64,000 nucleotides of DNA from Desmodus rotundus (GCF_022682495.2 NC_071387.1:148846347-148910346); one strand, 5' to 3'. Counted from the first letter of the stretch, positions 1-10,504 are shown. Made by a program: numbers and translations. Notes: generated by a model from the sequence alone, not told the origin.

Positions 1-171
1 GCCCGTGGAGTGCCCACGCCGTCCCTTGAACCCCGCAGGACACCTGCATCCAGCGATAAGCGGCCCTCTGCCTCCATGGGGCTCAGAAACAAGGGGCCGG
101 GGTGCGAGCAACTGGCCTACGTGGCGGCAAACCCGCAGACCCCTCCGTCTCGTCCCCACCACTGTGAAGAT

Positions 172-227
172 CCCCCTGTTCTTCCATCCGTAAAGGGGTC
201 CCCCTTTACGGATGGAAGAACAGGGGG
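172..227. repeat. 56-bp near-perfect palindrome, reference copy (one per unit)
   Basis: Arms 172-198 and 201-227 are exact reverse complements of 27 bases around the two-base centre tc. The left arm begins ccccctgttcttccatcc and the right arm ends ggatggaagaacaggggg. Every unit has this element about 325 bases after the unit start. It could extrude as a cruciform or, if transcribed, fold into a long hairpin. The near-absent loop argues against a microRNA precursor. Confidence 0.95.
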
Positions 228-293
228 GAGGCCCCCAGGAGATGGCTTTCCTCCGAACCGCGGCTGCTTAGTTTGTGGCCCAGAAGCGAGGCC

Positions 294-303
294 GCGCATG
301 CGC
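294..303. promoter_or_regulatory. NRF1-type palindromic site GCGCATGCGC (one per unit, reference copy)
   Basis: With its flanks (C before, G after) it fits the known NRF1 consensus YGCGCAYGCGCR. By reading each unit, about 55 of 66 units keep the 10-base core. It is changed to gcgcaagcgc in units 12, 13, 16, 19, 56, 57, 58, to gcgcttgcgc in unit 32, and to gcccatgcgc in units 24, 26, 63. Binding is inferred from sequence only; NRF1 is known to be blocked by CpG methylation. Confidence 0.6.
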
Positions 304-402
304 GGGCAGGCCCCCTCACCACAAGCCTGTCTGCGGGCAACGGACCCCGCCCTTGAGATATCTTGCCCGGTTCACAGGGTCCCTGGGGTCGTGTCCGGGG
401 AA

Positions 403-410
403 ACGGAAGT
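403..410 (+). promoter_or_regulatory. ETS-like ACGGAAGT (reference copy)
   Basis: aaacggaagtcc lies about 100 bases after the NRF1-type site in nearly every unit. It contains the GGAA core, with ACGGAAGT rather than the optimal CCGGAAGT. In F units the last core base is changed (aaacggaaatcc, for example near 21,880). NRF1 plus ETS is a common pair in CpG-island promoters, but no transcript is evident. Confidence 0.35.
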
Positions 411-506
411 CCTCCCTGCCACCCAGAGGACCCCGCGTTTTCTCTTGGACCCCACTGGCCAGCAGCTCTCCAACCCCGGCAGAGGCAGAGTGCCCAGGGA
501 AGACCT

Positions 507-531
507 GGGGACCTAGGGCCGGGGAGGGGGG
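507..531 (+). other. Potential G-quadruplex (reference copy)
   Basis: Four G runs, gggg-acct(a)-ggg-cc-gggg-a-gggggg, with loops of 5, 2 and 1 bases fit the G3+N1-7 rule on the + strand. The cluster recurs in every unit; E and I units weaken the last run to ggtggg. Confidence 0.6.
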
Positions 532-656
532 CCGGCCGCTGTACAGCTCCAGATGGAGTGGGCCATGTGGGCGGAACCCACACCCACCGAGGGGTTCTCC
601 CGGGGGGACTCAGGCCTGAGCCCTGCCTGGGCGGTTAAGAGTACTGCCCTGGCTCA

Positions 657-680
657 AACTGCCCCCCCACCGCCCCCAGG
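657..680 (+). repeat. Variable poly-C tract (reference copy)
   Basis: In each unit, between ctcaaactg and aggaggc, C runs broken by one or two bases vary from 6 (units 31, 35) to 12 (units 3, 7). This explains most of the 966-971 bp length scatter and shifts any open frame crossing it. Confidence 0.85.
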
Positions 681-816
681 AGGCAAACGTGGACCTGGCC
701 ACTGCCACTCTCTAAAGTCTGGTCTAAACTACGCAAGAAGCGACTGTGACCGCTGAGACCTCGGTCCCCCGGAGACCAACCCCCCTCTCTGTGAAGGCAT
801 CCCCAGCCTCCGGTAC

Positions 817-1783
817 TTGGTGTCTCAAAAGTCATTCACCTGTGGCCAACCTGGGCCCCCGTGAGCAAGACCATGCCCCATGGCAGGAGCCTGGGGAGGC
901 CACTGGAGCCACGGGGGCAGGGCTGGGGATTTTGCCGGGGTTCTCTCGGGGCCCAGGCGTCCTCTCTCGCCCGGGGAGTGCCCACGCCGTCCCTTGACCC
1001 CCGCAGGACACCTGCATCCAGCGATAAGCGGCCCTCTGCCTCCATGGGGCTCGGAAACAAGGGGCCGGGGTGCGAGCAACTGGCCTACGTGGCGGCAAAC
1101 CCGCAGACCCCTCCGTCACGTCCCCACCACTGCGAAGATCCCCCTGTTCTTCCATCCGTAAAGGGGTGCCCTTTACGGATGGAAGAACAGGGGGGAGGCC
1201 CCCAGGAGATGGCTTTCCTCCGAGCCGCGGCTGCTTAGTTTGGGGCCCAGAAGCGGGGCGCGCATGCGCTGGCAGGCCCCCTCACCACAAGCCTGTCTGC
1301 GGGCAACGGGCCCCGCCCTTGAGATATCTTGCCAGGTTCACAGGGTCACTGGGGTCGTGTCCGGGGAAACGGAAGTCCTCCCTGCCACCCAGAGTACCCC
1401 GCGTTTTCTCTTGGACCCCACTGGCCAGCAGCTCTCCAACCGCGCCAGAGGCAGAGTGCCCAGGGAAGACCTGGGGACCTAGGGCCGGGGAGGGGGGCCG
1501 GCCGCTGTACAGCTCCAGATGGAGTGGGCCATGTGGGCGGAACCCACACCCACCGAGGAGTTCTCCTGGGGGGACCTAGGCCTGAGCCCTGCCTGGGCGG
1601 TTAAGAGTCCTGCCCTGGCTCAAACTGCCCCCCCCCCTGCCCCCAGGAGGCAAACTTGGACCTGGCGATTGCCACCCTCTAAAGTCTGGTCTAAACTACG
1701 CAAGAAGCGACTGTGACCGCTGAGATCTTGGTCCCCCGGAGACCAACCCCCCTCTCCGTGACGGCATCCCCGGCCTCCGGTAC
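817..1783 (+). repeat. Unit 1, type b
   Basis: The first bases read ttggtgtctcaaaagtc, a deletion shared only with unit 52. Palindrome centre gggtgcccttt; private cagagtacccc near 1,390. Confidence 0.93.
1140..1194. repeat. Palindrome, b-type centre
   Basis: Arms of 26 bases around the three-base centre gtg, two bases of the usual centre being changed. Same form in all complete b units and in unit 7. Confidence 0.93.
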
Positions 1784-2751
1784 TTGGTGTCTGCAAAAGG
1801 CATTCACCTGCGGCCAACCTGGGCCCCCGAGAGCAAGACCATGCCCCATGGCAGGAGCCTGGGGAGGCCACTGGAGCCACGGGGGCCAGGCCTGGGGATT
1901 TTGCCGGGGTTCTCTCGGGGCCCAGGCGTCCTCTCTCGCCCGGGGAGTGCCCACGCCGTCCCTTGACCCCCGCAGGACACCTGCATCCAGCGATAAGCGG
2001 CCCTCTGCCTCCATGGGGCTCGGAAACAAGGGGCCGGGGTGCGAGCAACTGGCCTACGTGGCGGCAAACCCGCAGACCCCTCCGTCACGTCCCCACCACT
2101 GCGAAGATCCCCCTGTTCTTCCATCCGTAAAGGGGTCCCCCTTTACGGATGGAAGAACAGGGGGGAGGCCCCCAGGAGATGGCTTTCCTCCGAGCCGCGG
2201 CTGCTTAGTTTGGGGCCCAGAAGCGGGGCCGCGCATGCGCGGGCAGGCCCCCTCACCACAAGCCTGTCTGCGGGCAACCGGCCCCGCCCTTGAGATATCT
2301 TGCCCGGTTCACAGGGTCCCTGGGGTCGTGTCCGGGAAACGGAAGTCCTCCCTGCCACCCAGAGGACCCCGCGTTTTCTCTTGGACCCCACTGGCCAGCA
2401 GCTCTCCAACCCCGGCAGAGGCAGAGTGCCCAGGGATGACCTGGGGACCTAGGGCCGGGGAGGGGGGCCGGCCGCTGTACAGCTCCAGATGGAGTGGGCC
2501 ATGTGGGCGGAACCCACACCCACCGAGGGGTTCTCCCGTGGGGACTCAGGCCTGAGCCCAGCCTGGCGGTTAAGAGTCCGGCCCTGGTTCAAACTGCCCC
2601 CCCCCTGCCCCCAGGAGGCAAACTTGGACCTGGCGACTGCCACCCTCTAAAGTCTGGTCTAAACTACGCAAGAAGCGACTGTGACCGCTGAGACCTTGGT
2701 CCCCCGGAGACCAACCCCCCTCTCCGTGAAGGCATCCCCGGCCTCCGGTAC
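1784..2751 (+). repeat. Unit 2, type c
   Basis: gcaaccggcccc, gtccgggaaac, cagggatgacc and cccgtgggg are all present. One frame stays open for 280 codons across units 1-2 but has no coding character. Confidence 0.93.
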
Positions 2752-3722
2752 TTGGTGTCTGCAAAAGGCATTCACCTGCGGCCAACCTGGACCCCCGAGA
2801 GCAAGACCATGCCCCATGGCAGGAGCCTGGGGAGGCCACTGGAGCCACGGGGGCCAGGCCTGGGGATTTTGCCGGGGTTCTCTCGGGGCCCAGGCGTCCT
2901 CTCTCGCCCGGGGAGTGCCCACGCCGTCCCTTGACCCCCGCAGGACACCTGCATCCAGCGATAAGCGGCCCTCTGCCTCCATGGGGCTCGGAAACAAGGG
3001 GCCGGGGTGCGAGCAACTGGCCTACGTGGCGGCAAACCCGCAGACCCCTCCGTCACGTCCCCACCACTGCGAAGATCCCCCTGTTCTTCCATCCGTAAAG
3101 GGGTCCCCCTTTACGGATGGAAGAACAGGGGGGAGGCCCCCAGGAGATGGCTTTCCTCCGAGCCGCGGCTGCTTAGTTTGGGGCCCAGAAGCGGGGCCGC
3201 GCATGCGCGGGCAGGCCCCCTCACCACAAGCCTGTCTGCGGGCAACGGGCCCCGCCCTTGAGATATCTTGCCAGGTTCACAGGGTCCCTGGGGTCGTGTC
3301 GGGGAAACGGAAGTCCTCCCTGCCACCCAGAGGACCCCGCGTTTTCTCTTGGAACCCACTTGCCAGCAGCTCTCCAACCCCGGCAGAGGCAGAGTGCCCA
3401 GGGAAGACCTGGGGACCTAGGGCCGGGGAGGGGGGCCGGCCGCTGTTCAGCTCCAGATGGAGTGGGCCATGTGGTCGGAACCCACACCCACCGAGGGGTT
3501 CTCCCGGGGGGACTCAGGCCTGAGCCCTGCCTGGGCGGTTAAGAGTACTGCCCTGGCTCAAACTGCCCCCCCCCCCCGCCCCCAGGAGGCAAACGTGGAC
3601 CTGGCCACTGCCACTCTCTAAAGTCTGGTCTAAACTACGCAAGAAGCGACTGTGACCGCTGAGACCTCGGTCCCCCGGAGACCAACCCCCCTCTCCGTGA
3701 AGGCATCCCCGGCCTCCGGTAC
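2752..3722 (+). repeat. Unit 3, type d
   Basis: acctggaccccc variant, gtcggggaaac, ggaacccacttgcc, gctgttcagc, tggtcgg. It ends with a 12-C tract. Confidence 0.93.
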
Positions 3723-4692
3723 TTGGTGTCTGCAAAAGGCATTCACCTGCGGCTAACCTGGGCCCTCGTGAGCAAGACCATGCCCCATGGAAGGAGCCTG
3801 GGGAGGCCACTGGAGCCACGGGGGCCAGGGCTGGGGATTTTGCCGGGGTTCTCTCGGGGCCCAGGCGTCCTCTCTCGCCCGTGGAGTGCCCACGCCGTCC
3901 CTTGAACCCCGCAGGACACCTGCATCCAGCGATAAGCGGCCCTCTGCCTCCATGGGGCTCAGAAACAAGGGGCCGGGGTGCGAGCAACTGGCCTACGTGG
4001 CGGCAAACCCGCAGACCCCTCCGTCTCGTCCCCACCACTGTGAAGATCCCCCTGTTCTTCCATCCGTAAAGGGGTCCCCCTTTACGGATGGAAGAACAGG
4101 GGGGAGGCCCCCAGGAGATGGCTTTCCTCCGAACCGCGGCTGCTTAGTTTGTGGCCCAGAAGCGAGGCCGCGCATGCGCGGGCAGGCCCCCTCACCACAA
4201 GCCTGTCTGCGGGCTACGGACCCCGCCCTTGAGATATCTTGCCCGGTTCACAGGGTCCCTGGGGTCGTGTCCGGGGAAACGGAAGTCCTCCCTGCCACCC
4301 AGAGGACCCCGCGTTTTCTCTTGGACCCCACTGGCCAGCAGCTCTCCAACCCCGGCAGAGGCAGAGTGCCCAGGGAAGACCTGGGGACCTAGGGCCGGGG
4401 AGGGGGGCCGGCCGCTGTACAGCTCCAGATGGAGTGGGCCATGTGGGCGGAACCCACACCCACCGAGGGGTTCTCCCGGGGGGACTCAGGCCTGAGCCCT
4501 GCCTGGGCGGTTAAGAGTACTGCCCTGGCTCAAACTGCCCCCCCACCGCCCCCAGGAGGCAAACGTGGACCTGGCCACTGCCACTCTCTAAAGTCTGGTC
4601 TAAACTACGCAAGAAGCGACTGTGACCGCTGAGACCTCGGTCCCCCGGAGACCAACCCCCCTCTCTGTGAAGGCATCCCCAGCCTCCGGTAC
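3723..4692 (+). repeat. Unit 4, type a
   Basis: All type-a diagnostics, including catggaagg and cccgtggag. Private gcgggctacgg near 4,210. Confidence 0.93.
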
Positions 4693-5660
4693 TTGGTGTC
4701 TGCAAAAGTCATTCACCTGTGGCCAACCTGGGCCCCCGTGAGCAAGACCATGCCCCATGGCAGGAGCCTGGGGAGGCCACTGGAGCCACGGGGGCAGGGC
4801 TGGGGATTTTGCCGGGGTTCTCTCGGGGCCCAGGCGTCCTCTCTCGCCCGGGGAGTGCCCACGCCGTCCCTTGACCCCCGCAGGACACCTGCATCCAGCG
4901 ATAAGCGGCCCTCTGCCTCCATGGGGCTCGGAAACAAGGGGCCGGGGTGCGAGCAACTGGCCTACGTGGCGGCAAACCCGCAGACCCCTCCGTCACGTCC
5001 CCACCACTGCGAAGATCCCCCTGTTCTTCCATCCGTAAAGGGGTGCCCTTTACGGATGGAAGAACAGGGGGGAGGCCCCCAGGAGATGGCTTTCCCTCGA
5101 GCCGCGGCTGCTTAGTTTGGGGCCCAGAAGCGGGGCGCGCATGCGCTGGCAGGCCCCCTCACCACAAGCCTGTCTGCGGGCAACGGGCCCCGCCCTTGAG
5201 ATATCTTGCCAGGTTCACAGGGTCACTGGGGTCGTGTCCGGGGAAACGGAAGTCCTCCCTGCCACCCAGAGGACCCCGCGTTTTCTCTTGGACCCCACTG
5301 GCCAGCAGCTCTCCAACCGCGCCAGAGGCAGAGTGCCCAGGGAAGACCTGGGGACCTAGGGCCGGGGAGGGGGGCCGGCCGCTGTACAGCTCCAGATGGA
5401 GTGGGCCATGTGGGCGGAACCCACACCCACCGAGGAGTTCTCCTGGGGGGACCTAGGCCTGAGCCCTGCCTGGGCGGTTAAGAGTCCTGCCCTGGCTCAA
5501 ACTGCCCCCCCCCCTGCCCCCAGGAGGCAAACTTGGACCTGGCGATTGCCACCCTCTAAAGTCTGGTCTAAACTACGCAAGAAGCGACTGTGACCGCTGA
5601 GATCTTGGTCCCCCGGAGACCAACCCCCCTCTCCGTGACGGCATCCCCGGCCTCCGGTAC
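4693..5660 (+). repeat. Unit 5, type b
   Basis: Standard type b. Private tttccctcgag near 5,092. Confidence 0.93.
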
Positions 5661-6628
5661 TTGGTGTCTGCAAAAGGCATTCACCTGCGGCCAACCTGGG
5701 CCCCCGAGAGCAAGACCATGCCCCATGGCAGGAGCCTGGGGAGGCCACTGGAGCCACGGGGGCCAGGCCTGGGGATTTTGCCGGGGTTCTCTCGGGGCCC
5801 AGGCGTCCTCTCTCGCCCGGGGAGTGCCCACGCCGTCCCTTGACCCCCGCAGGACACCTGCATCCAGCGATAAGCGGCCCTCTGCCTCCATGGGGCTCGG
5901 AAACAAGGGGCCGGGGTGCGAGCAACTGGCCTACGTGGCGGCAAACCCGCAGACCCCTCCGTCACGTCCCCACCACTGCGAAGATCCCCCTGTTCTTCCA
6001 TCCGTAAAGGGGTCCCCCTTTACGGATGGAAGAACAGGGGGGAGGCCCCCAGGAGATGGCTTTCCTCCGAGCCGCGGCTGCTTAGTTTGGGGCCCAGAAG
6101 CGGGGCCGCGCATGCGCGGGCAGGCCCCCTCACCACAAGCCTGTCTGCGGGCAACCGGCCCCGCCCTTGAGATATCTTGCCCGGTTCACAGGGTCCCTGG
6201 GGTCGTGTCCGGGAAACGGAAGTCCTCCCTGCCACCCAGAGGACCCCGCGTTTTCTCTTGGACCCCACTGGCCAGCAGCTCTCCAACCCCGGCAGAGGCA
6301 GAGTGCCCAGGGATGACCTGGGGACCTAGGGCCGGGGAGGGGGGCCGGCCGCTGTACAGCTCCAGATGGAGTGGGCCATGTGGGCGGAACCCACACCCAC
6401 CGAGGGGTTCTCCCGTGGGGACTCAGGCCTGAGCCCAGCCTGGCGGTTAAGAGTCCGGCCCTGGTTCAAACTGCCCCCCCCCTGCCCCCAGGAGGCAAAC
6501 TTGGACCTGGCGACTGCCACCCTCTAAAGTCTGGTCTAAACTACGCAAGAAGCGACTGTGACCGCTGAGACCTTGGTCCCCCGGAGACCAACCCCCCTCT
6601 CCGTGAAGGCATCCCCGGCCTCCGGTAC
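5661..6628 (+). repeat. Unit 6, type c
   Basis: Practically identical to unit 2, 3,877 bp upstream. Confidence 0.93.
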
Positions 6629-7598
6629 TTGGTGTCTGCAAAAGGCATTCACCTGCGGCCAACCTGGACCCCCGAGAGCAAGACCATGCCCCATGGCAGG
6701 AGCCTGGGGAGGCCACTGGAGCCACGGGGGCCAGGCCTGGGGATTTTGCCGGGGTTCTCTCGGGGCCCAGGCGTCCTCTCTCGCCCGGGGAGTGCCCACG
6801 CCGTCCCTTGACCCCCGCAGGACACCTGCATCCAGCGATAAGCGGCCCTCTGCCTCCATGGGGCTCGGAAACAAGGGGCCGGGGTGCGAGCAACTGGCCT
6901 ACGTGGCGGCAAACCCGCAGACCCCTCCGTCACGTCCCCACCACTGCGAAGATCCCCCTGTTCTTCCATCCGTAAAGGGGTGCCCTTTACGGATGGAAGA
7001 ACAGGGGGGAGGCCCCCAGGAGATGGCTTTCCTCCGAGCCGCGGCTGCATAGTTTGGGGCCCAGAAGCGGGGCCGCGCATGCGCGGGCAGGCCCCCTCAC
7101 CACAAGCCTGTCTGCGGGCAACGGGCCCCGCCCTTGAGATATCTTGCCAGGTTCACAGGGTCCCTGGGGTCGTGTCGGGGAAACGGAAGTCCTCCCTGCC
7201 ACCCAGAGGACCCCGCGTTTTCTCTTGGAACCCACTTGCCAGCAGCTCTCCAACCCCGGCAGAGGCAGAGTGCCCAGGGAAGACCTGGGGACCTAGGGCC
7301 GGGGAGGGGGGCCGGCCGCTGTTCAGCTCCAGATGGAGTGGGCCATGTGGTCGGAACCCACACCCACCGAGGGGTTCTCCCGGGGGGACTCAGGCCTGAG
7401 CCCTGCCTGGGCGGTTAAGAGTACTGCCCTGGCTCAAACTGCCCCCCCCCCCCGCCCCCAGGAGGCAAACGTGGACCTGGCCACTGCCACTCTCTAAAGT
7501 CTGGTCTAAACTACGCAAGAAGCGACTGTGACCGCTGAGACCTCGGTCCCCCGGAGACCAACCCCCCTCTCCGTGAAGGCATCCCCGGCCTCCGGTAC
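6629..7598 (+). repeat. Unit 7, type d with b-type palindrome centre
   Basis: Type d throughout (acctggaccccc, gtcggggaaac, tggtcgg), except that the palindrome centre near 6,977 is gggtgcccttt as in type b. Private gctgcatag near 7,044. Confidence 0.92.
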
Positions 7599-8568
7599 TT
7601 GGTGTCTGCAAAAGGCATTCACCTGCGGCTAACCTTGGCCCTCGTGAGCAAGACCATGCCCCATGGAAGGAGCCTGGGGAGGCCACTGGAGCCACGGGGG
7701 CCAGGGCTTGGGATTTTGCCGGGGTTCTCTCGGGGCCCAGGCGTCCTCTCTCGCCCGTGGAGTGCCCACGCCGTCCCTTGAACCCCGCAGGACACCTGCA
7801 TCCAGCGATAAGCGGCCCTCTGCCTCCATGGGGCTCAGAAACAAGGGGCCGGGGTGCGAGCAACTGGCCTACGTGGCGGCAAACCCGCAGACCCCTCCGT
7901 CTCGTCCCCACCACTGTGAAGATCCCCCTGTTCTTCCATCCCTAAAGGGGTCCCCCTTTACGGATGGAAGAACAGGGGGGAGGCCCCCAGGAGATGGCTT
8001 TCCTCCGAACCGCGGCTGCTTAGTTTGTGGCCCAGAAGCGAGGCCGCGCATGCGCGGGCAGGCCCCCTCACCACAAGCCTGTCTGCGGGCAACGGACCCC
8101 GCCCTTGAGATATCTTGCCCGGTTCACAGGGTCCCTGGGGTCGTGTCCGGGGAAACGGAAGTCCTCCCTGCCACCCAGAGGACCCCGCGTTTTCTCTTGG
8201 ACCCCACTGGCCAGCAGCTCTCCAACCCCGGCAGAGGCAGAGTGCCCAGGGAAGACCTGGGGACCTAGGGCCGGGGAGGGGGGCCGGCCGCTGTACAGCT
8301 CCAGATGGAGTGGGCCATGTGGGCGGAACCCACACCCACCGAGGGGTTCTCCCGGGGGGACTCAGGCCTGAGCCCTGCCTGGGCGGTTAAGAGTACTGCC
8401 CTGGCTCAAACTGCCCCCCCACCGCCACCAGGAGGCAAACGTGGACCTGGCCACTGCCACTCTCTAAAGTCTGGTCTAAACTACGCAAGAAGCGACTGTG
8501 ACCGCTGAGACCTCGGTCCCCCGGAGACCAACCCCCCTCTCTGTGAAGGCATCCCCAGCCTCCGTTAC
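7599..8568 (+). repeat. Unit 8, type a
   Basis: Type a with taaccttggcc near 7,630. One palindrome arm carries a mismatch (catccctaaag near 7,938). Confidence 0.93.
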
Positions 8569-9536
8569 TTGGTGTCTGCAAAAGTCATTCACCTGTGGCC
8601 AACCTGGGCCCCCGTGAGCAAGACCATGCCCCATGGCAGGAGCCTGGGGAGGCCACTGGAGCCACGGGGGCAGGGCTGGGGATTTTGCCGGGGTTCTCTC
8701 GGGGCCCAGGCGTCCTCTCTCGCCCGGGGAGTGCCCACGCCGTCCCTTGACCCCCGCAGGACACCTGCATCCAGCGATAAGCGGCCCTCTGCCTCCATGG
8801 GGCTCGGAAACAAGGGGCCGGGGTGCGAGCAACTGGCCTACGTGGCGGCAAACCCGCAGACCCCTCCGTCACGTCCCCACCACTGCGAAGATCCCCCTGT
8901 TCTTCCATCCGTAAAGGGGTGCCCTTTACGGATGGAAGAACAGGGGGGAGGCCCCCAGGAGATGGCTTTCCTCCGAGCCGCGGCTGCTTAGTTTGGGGCC
9001 CAGAAGCGGGGCGCGCATGCGCTGGCAGGCCCCCTCACCACAAGCCTGTCTGCGGGCAACGGGCCCCGCCCTTGAGATATCTTGCCAGGTTCACAGGGTC
9101 ACTGGGGTCGTGTCCGGGGAAACGGAAGTCCTCCCTGCCACCCAGAGGACCCCGCGTTTTCTCTTGGACCCCACTGGCCAGCAGCTCTCCAACCGCGCCA
9201 GAGGCAGAGTGCCCAGGGAAGACCTGGGGACCTAGGGCCGGGGAGGGGGGCCGGCCGCTGTACAGCTCCAGATGGAGTGGGCCATGTGGGCGGAACCCAC
9301 ACCCACCGAGGAGTTCTCCTGGGGGGACCTAGGCCTGAGCCCTGCCTGGGTGGTTAAGAGTCCTGCCCTGGCTCAAACTGCCCCCCCCCCTGCCCCCAGG
9401 AGGCAAACTTGGACCTGGCGATTGCCACCCTCTAAAGTCTGGTCTAAACTACGCAAGAAGCGACTGTGACCGCTGAGATCTTGGTCCCCCGGAGACCAAC
9501 CCCCCTCTCCGTGACGGCATCCCCGGCCTCCGGTAC
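8569..9536 (+). repeat. Unit 9, type b
   Basis: Standard type b with one private change, tgggtggttaag near 9,348. Confidence 0.93.
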
Positions 9537-10504
9537 TTGGTGTCTGCAAAAGGCATTCACCTGCGGCCAACCTGGGCCCCCGAGAGCAAGACCATGCCCC
9601 ATGGCAGGAGCCTGGGGAGGCCACTGGAGCCACGGGGGCCAGGCCTGGGGATTTTGCCGGGGTTCTCTCGGGGCCCAGGCGTCCTCTCTCGCCCGGGGAG
9701 TGCCCACGCCGTCCCTTGACCCCCGCAGGACACCTGCATCCAGCGATAAGCGGCCCTCTGCCTCCATGGGGCTCGGAAACAAGGGGCCGGGGTGCGAGCA
9801 ACTGGCCTACGTGGCGGCAAACCCGCAGACCCCTCCGTCACGTCCCCACCACTGCGAAGATCCCCCTGTTCTTCCATCCGTAAAGGGGTCCCCCTTTACG
9901 GATGGAAGAACAGGGGGGAGGCCCCCAGGAGATGGCTTTCCTCCGAGCCGCGGCTGCTTAGTTTGGGGCCCAGAAGCGGGGCCGCGCATGCGCGGGCAGG
10001 CCCCCTCACCACAAGCCTGTCTGCGGGCAACCGGCCCCGCCCTTGAGATATCTTGCCCGGTTCACAGGGTCCCTGGGGTCGTGTCCGGGAAACGGAAGTC
10101 CTCCCTGCCACCCAGAGGACCCCGCGTTTTCTCTTGGACCCCACTGGCCAGCAGCTCTCCAACCCCGGCAGAGGCAGAGTGCCCAGGGATGACCTGGGGA
10201 CCTAGGGCCGGGGAGGGGGGCCGGCCGCTGTACAGCTCCAGATGGAGTGGGCCATGTGGGCGGAACCCACACCCACCGAGGGGTTCTCCCGTGGGGACTC
10301 AGGCCTGAGCCCAGCCTGGCGGTTAAGAGTCCGGCCCTGGTTCAAACTGCCCCCCCCCTGGCCCCAGGAGGCAAACTTGGACCTGGCGACTGCCACCCTC
10401 TAAAGTCTGGTCTAAACTACGCAAGAAGCGACTGTGACCGCTGAGACCTTGGTCCCCCGGAGACCAACCCCCCTATCCGTGAAGGCATCCCCGGCCTCCG
10501 GTAC
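9537..10504 (+). repeat. Unit 10, type c
   Basis: Standard type c; the end has ctggccccaggagg and ccctatccgtg as private changes. Confidence 0.93.

Larger units (their letters stand above)
1..816 (+). repeat. Unit 0, type a, left-truncated by the window
   Basis: Starts about 153 bases inside the unit. Shows ttgaacccc, ctcagaaac, tttgtggccc and the type-a end agagtactgcc with cccccccaccgccccc. It holds the reference palindrome, NRF1-type site, ETS-like site and G-run cluster annotated below. Confidence 0.95.
817..3722 (+). repeat. Higher-order copy 1 (b-c-d; its a unit is cut by the window edge)
   Basis: Units 1-3 complete a higher-order copy whose type-a unit is the partial unit 0. Unit 1 carries a small deletion at its first bases (tctcaaaag instead of tctgcaaaag) found again only in unit 52. 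Confidence 0.88.
3723..7598 (+). repeat. Higher-order copy 2 (a-b-c-d), 3,876 bp
   Basis: A complete a-b-c-d copy. It differs from copy 1 by scattered substitutions and by the palindrome centre of its d unit, which has the b-type gggtgcccttt. Confidence 0.92.

Noticed and set aside
172..227. Palindrome as a microRNA precursor or Rho-independent terminator
   Set aside because: A loop of 0-3 bases is too short for a microRNA hairpin, and there is no T run after the stem. Rho-independent terminators are also not expected in this eukaryotic-looking setting.
172..227. Palindrome as the terminal inverted repeats of a small inserted transposon
   Set aside because: The arms are adjacent with no internal sequence, no target-site duplication is visible, and the element is present in all units, so an insertion cannot be demonstrated.
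640..690. Poly-pyrimidine plus cag as a genuine splice acceptor of an exon
   Set aside because: The C-only tract lacks the usual T content, no matching donor or open exon is supported, and the same sequence occurs in every repeat.
1..968. Monomer as a dimer of a 484-bp repeat (for comparison with the 483-bp cat satellite)
   Set aside because: The halves share only short words such as cccccaggag. The palindrome, NRF1-type site and poly-C tract each occur once per 968 bp, so no internal half-length periodicity is visible.
1713..2555. A 280-codon open frame repeated in c and d units (also at 2681, 5590, 9466, 30934, 37716 and others)
   Set aside because: The same stretch is open in several frames on both strands. 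The predicted proteins are low-complexity Pro/Gly/Arg/Ser without a domain, the frame is broken by poly-C and palindrome length changes in other subtypes, and differences between copies show no codon-position bias that I can see.
2585..2600. RNA polymerase III B box (ggttcaaactgcc) suggesting a tRNA-derived SINE
   Set aside because: The last two consensus positions do not match, most units have ggctcaaac instead, and no A box or A-rich tail is present at suitable spacing.
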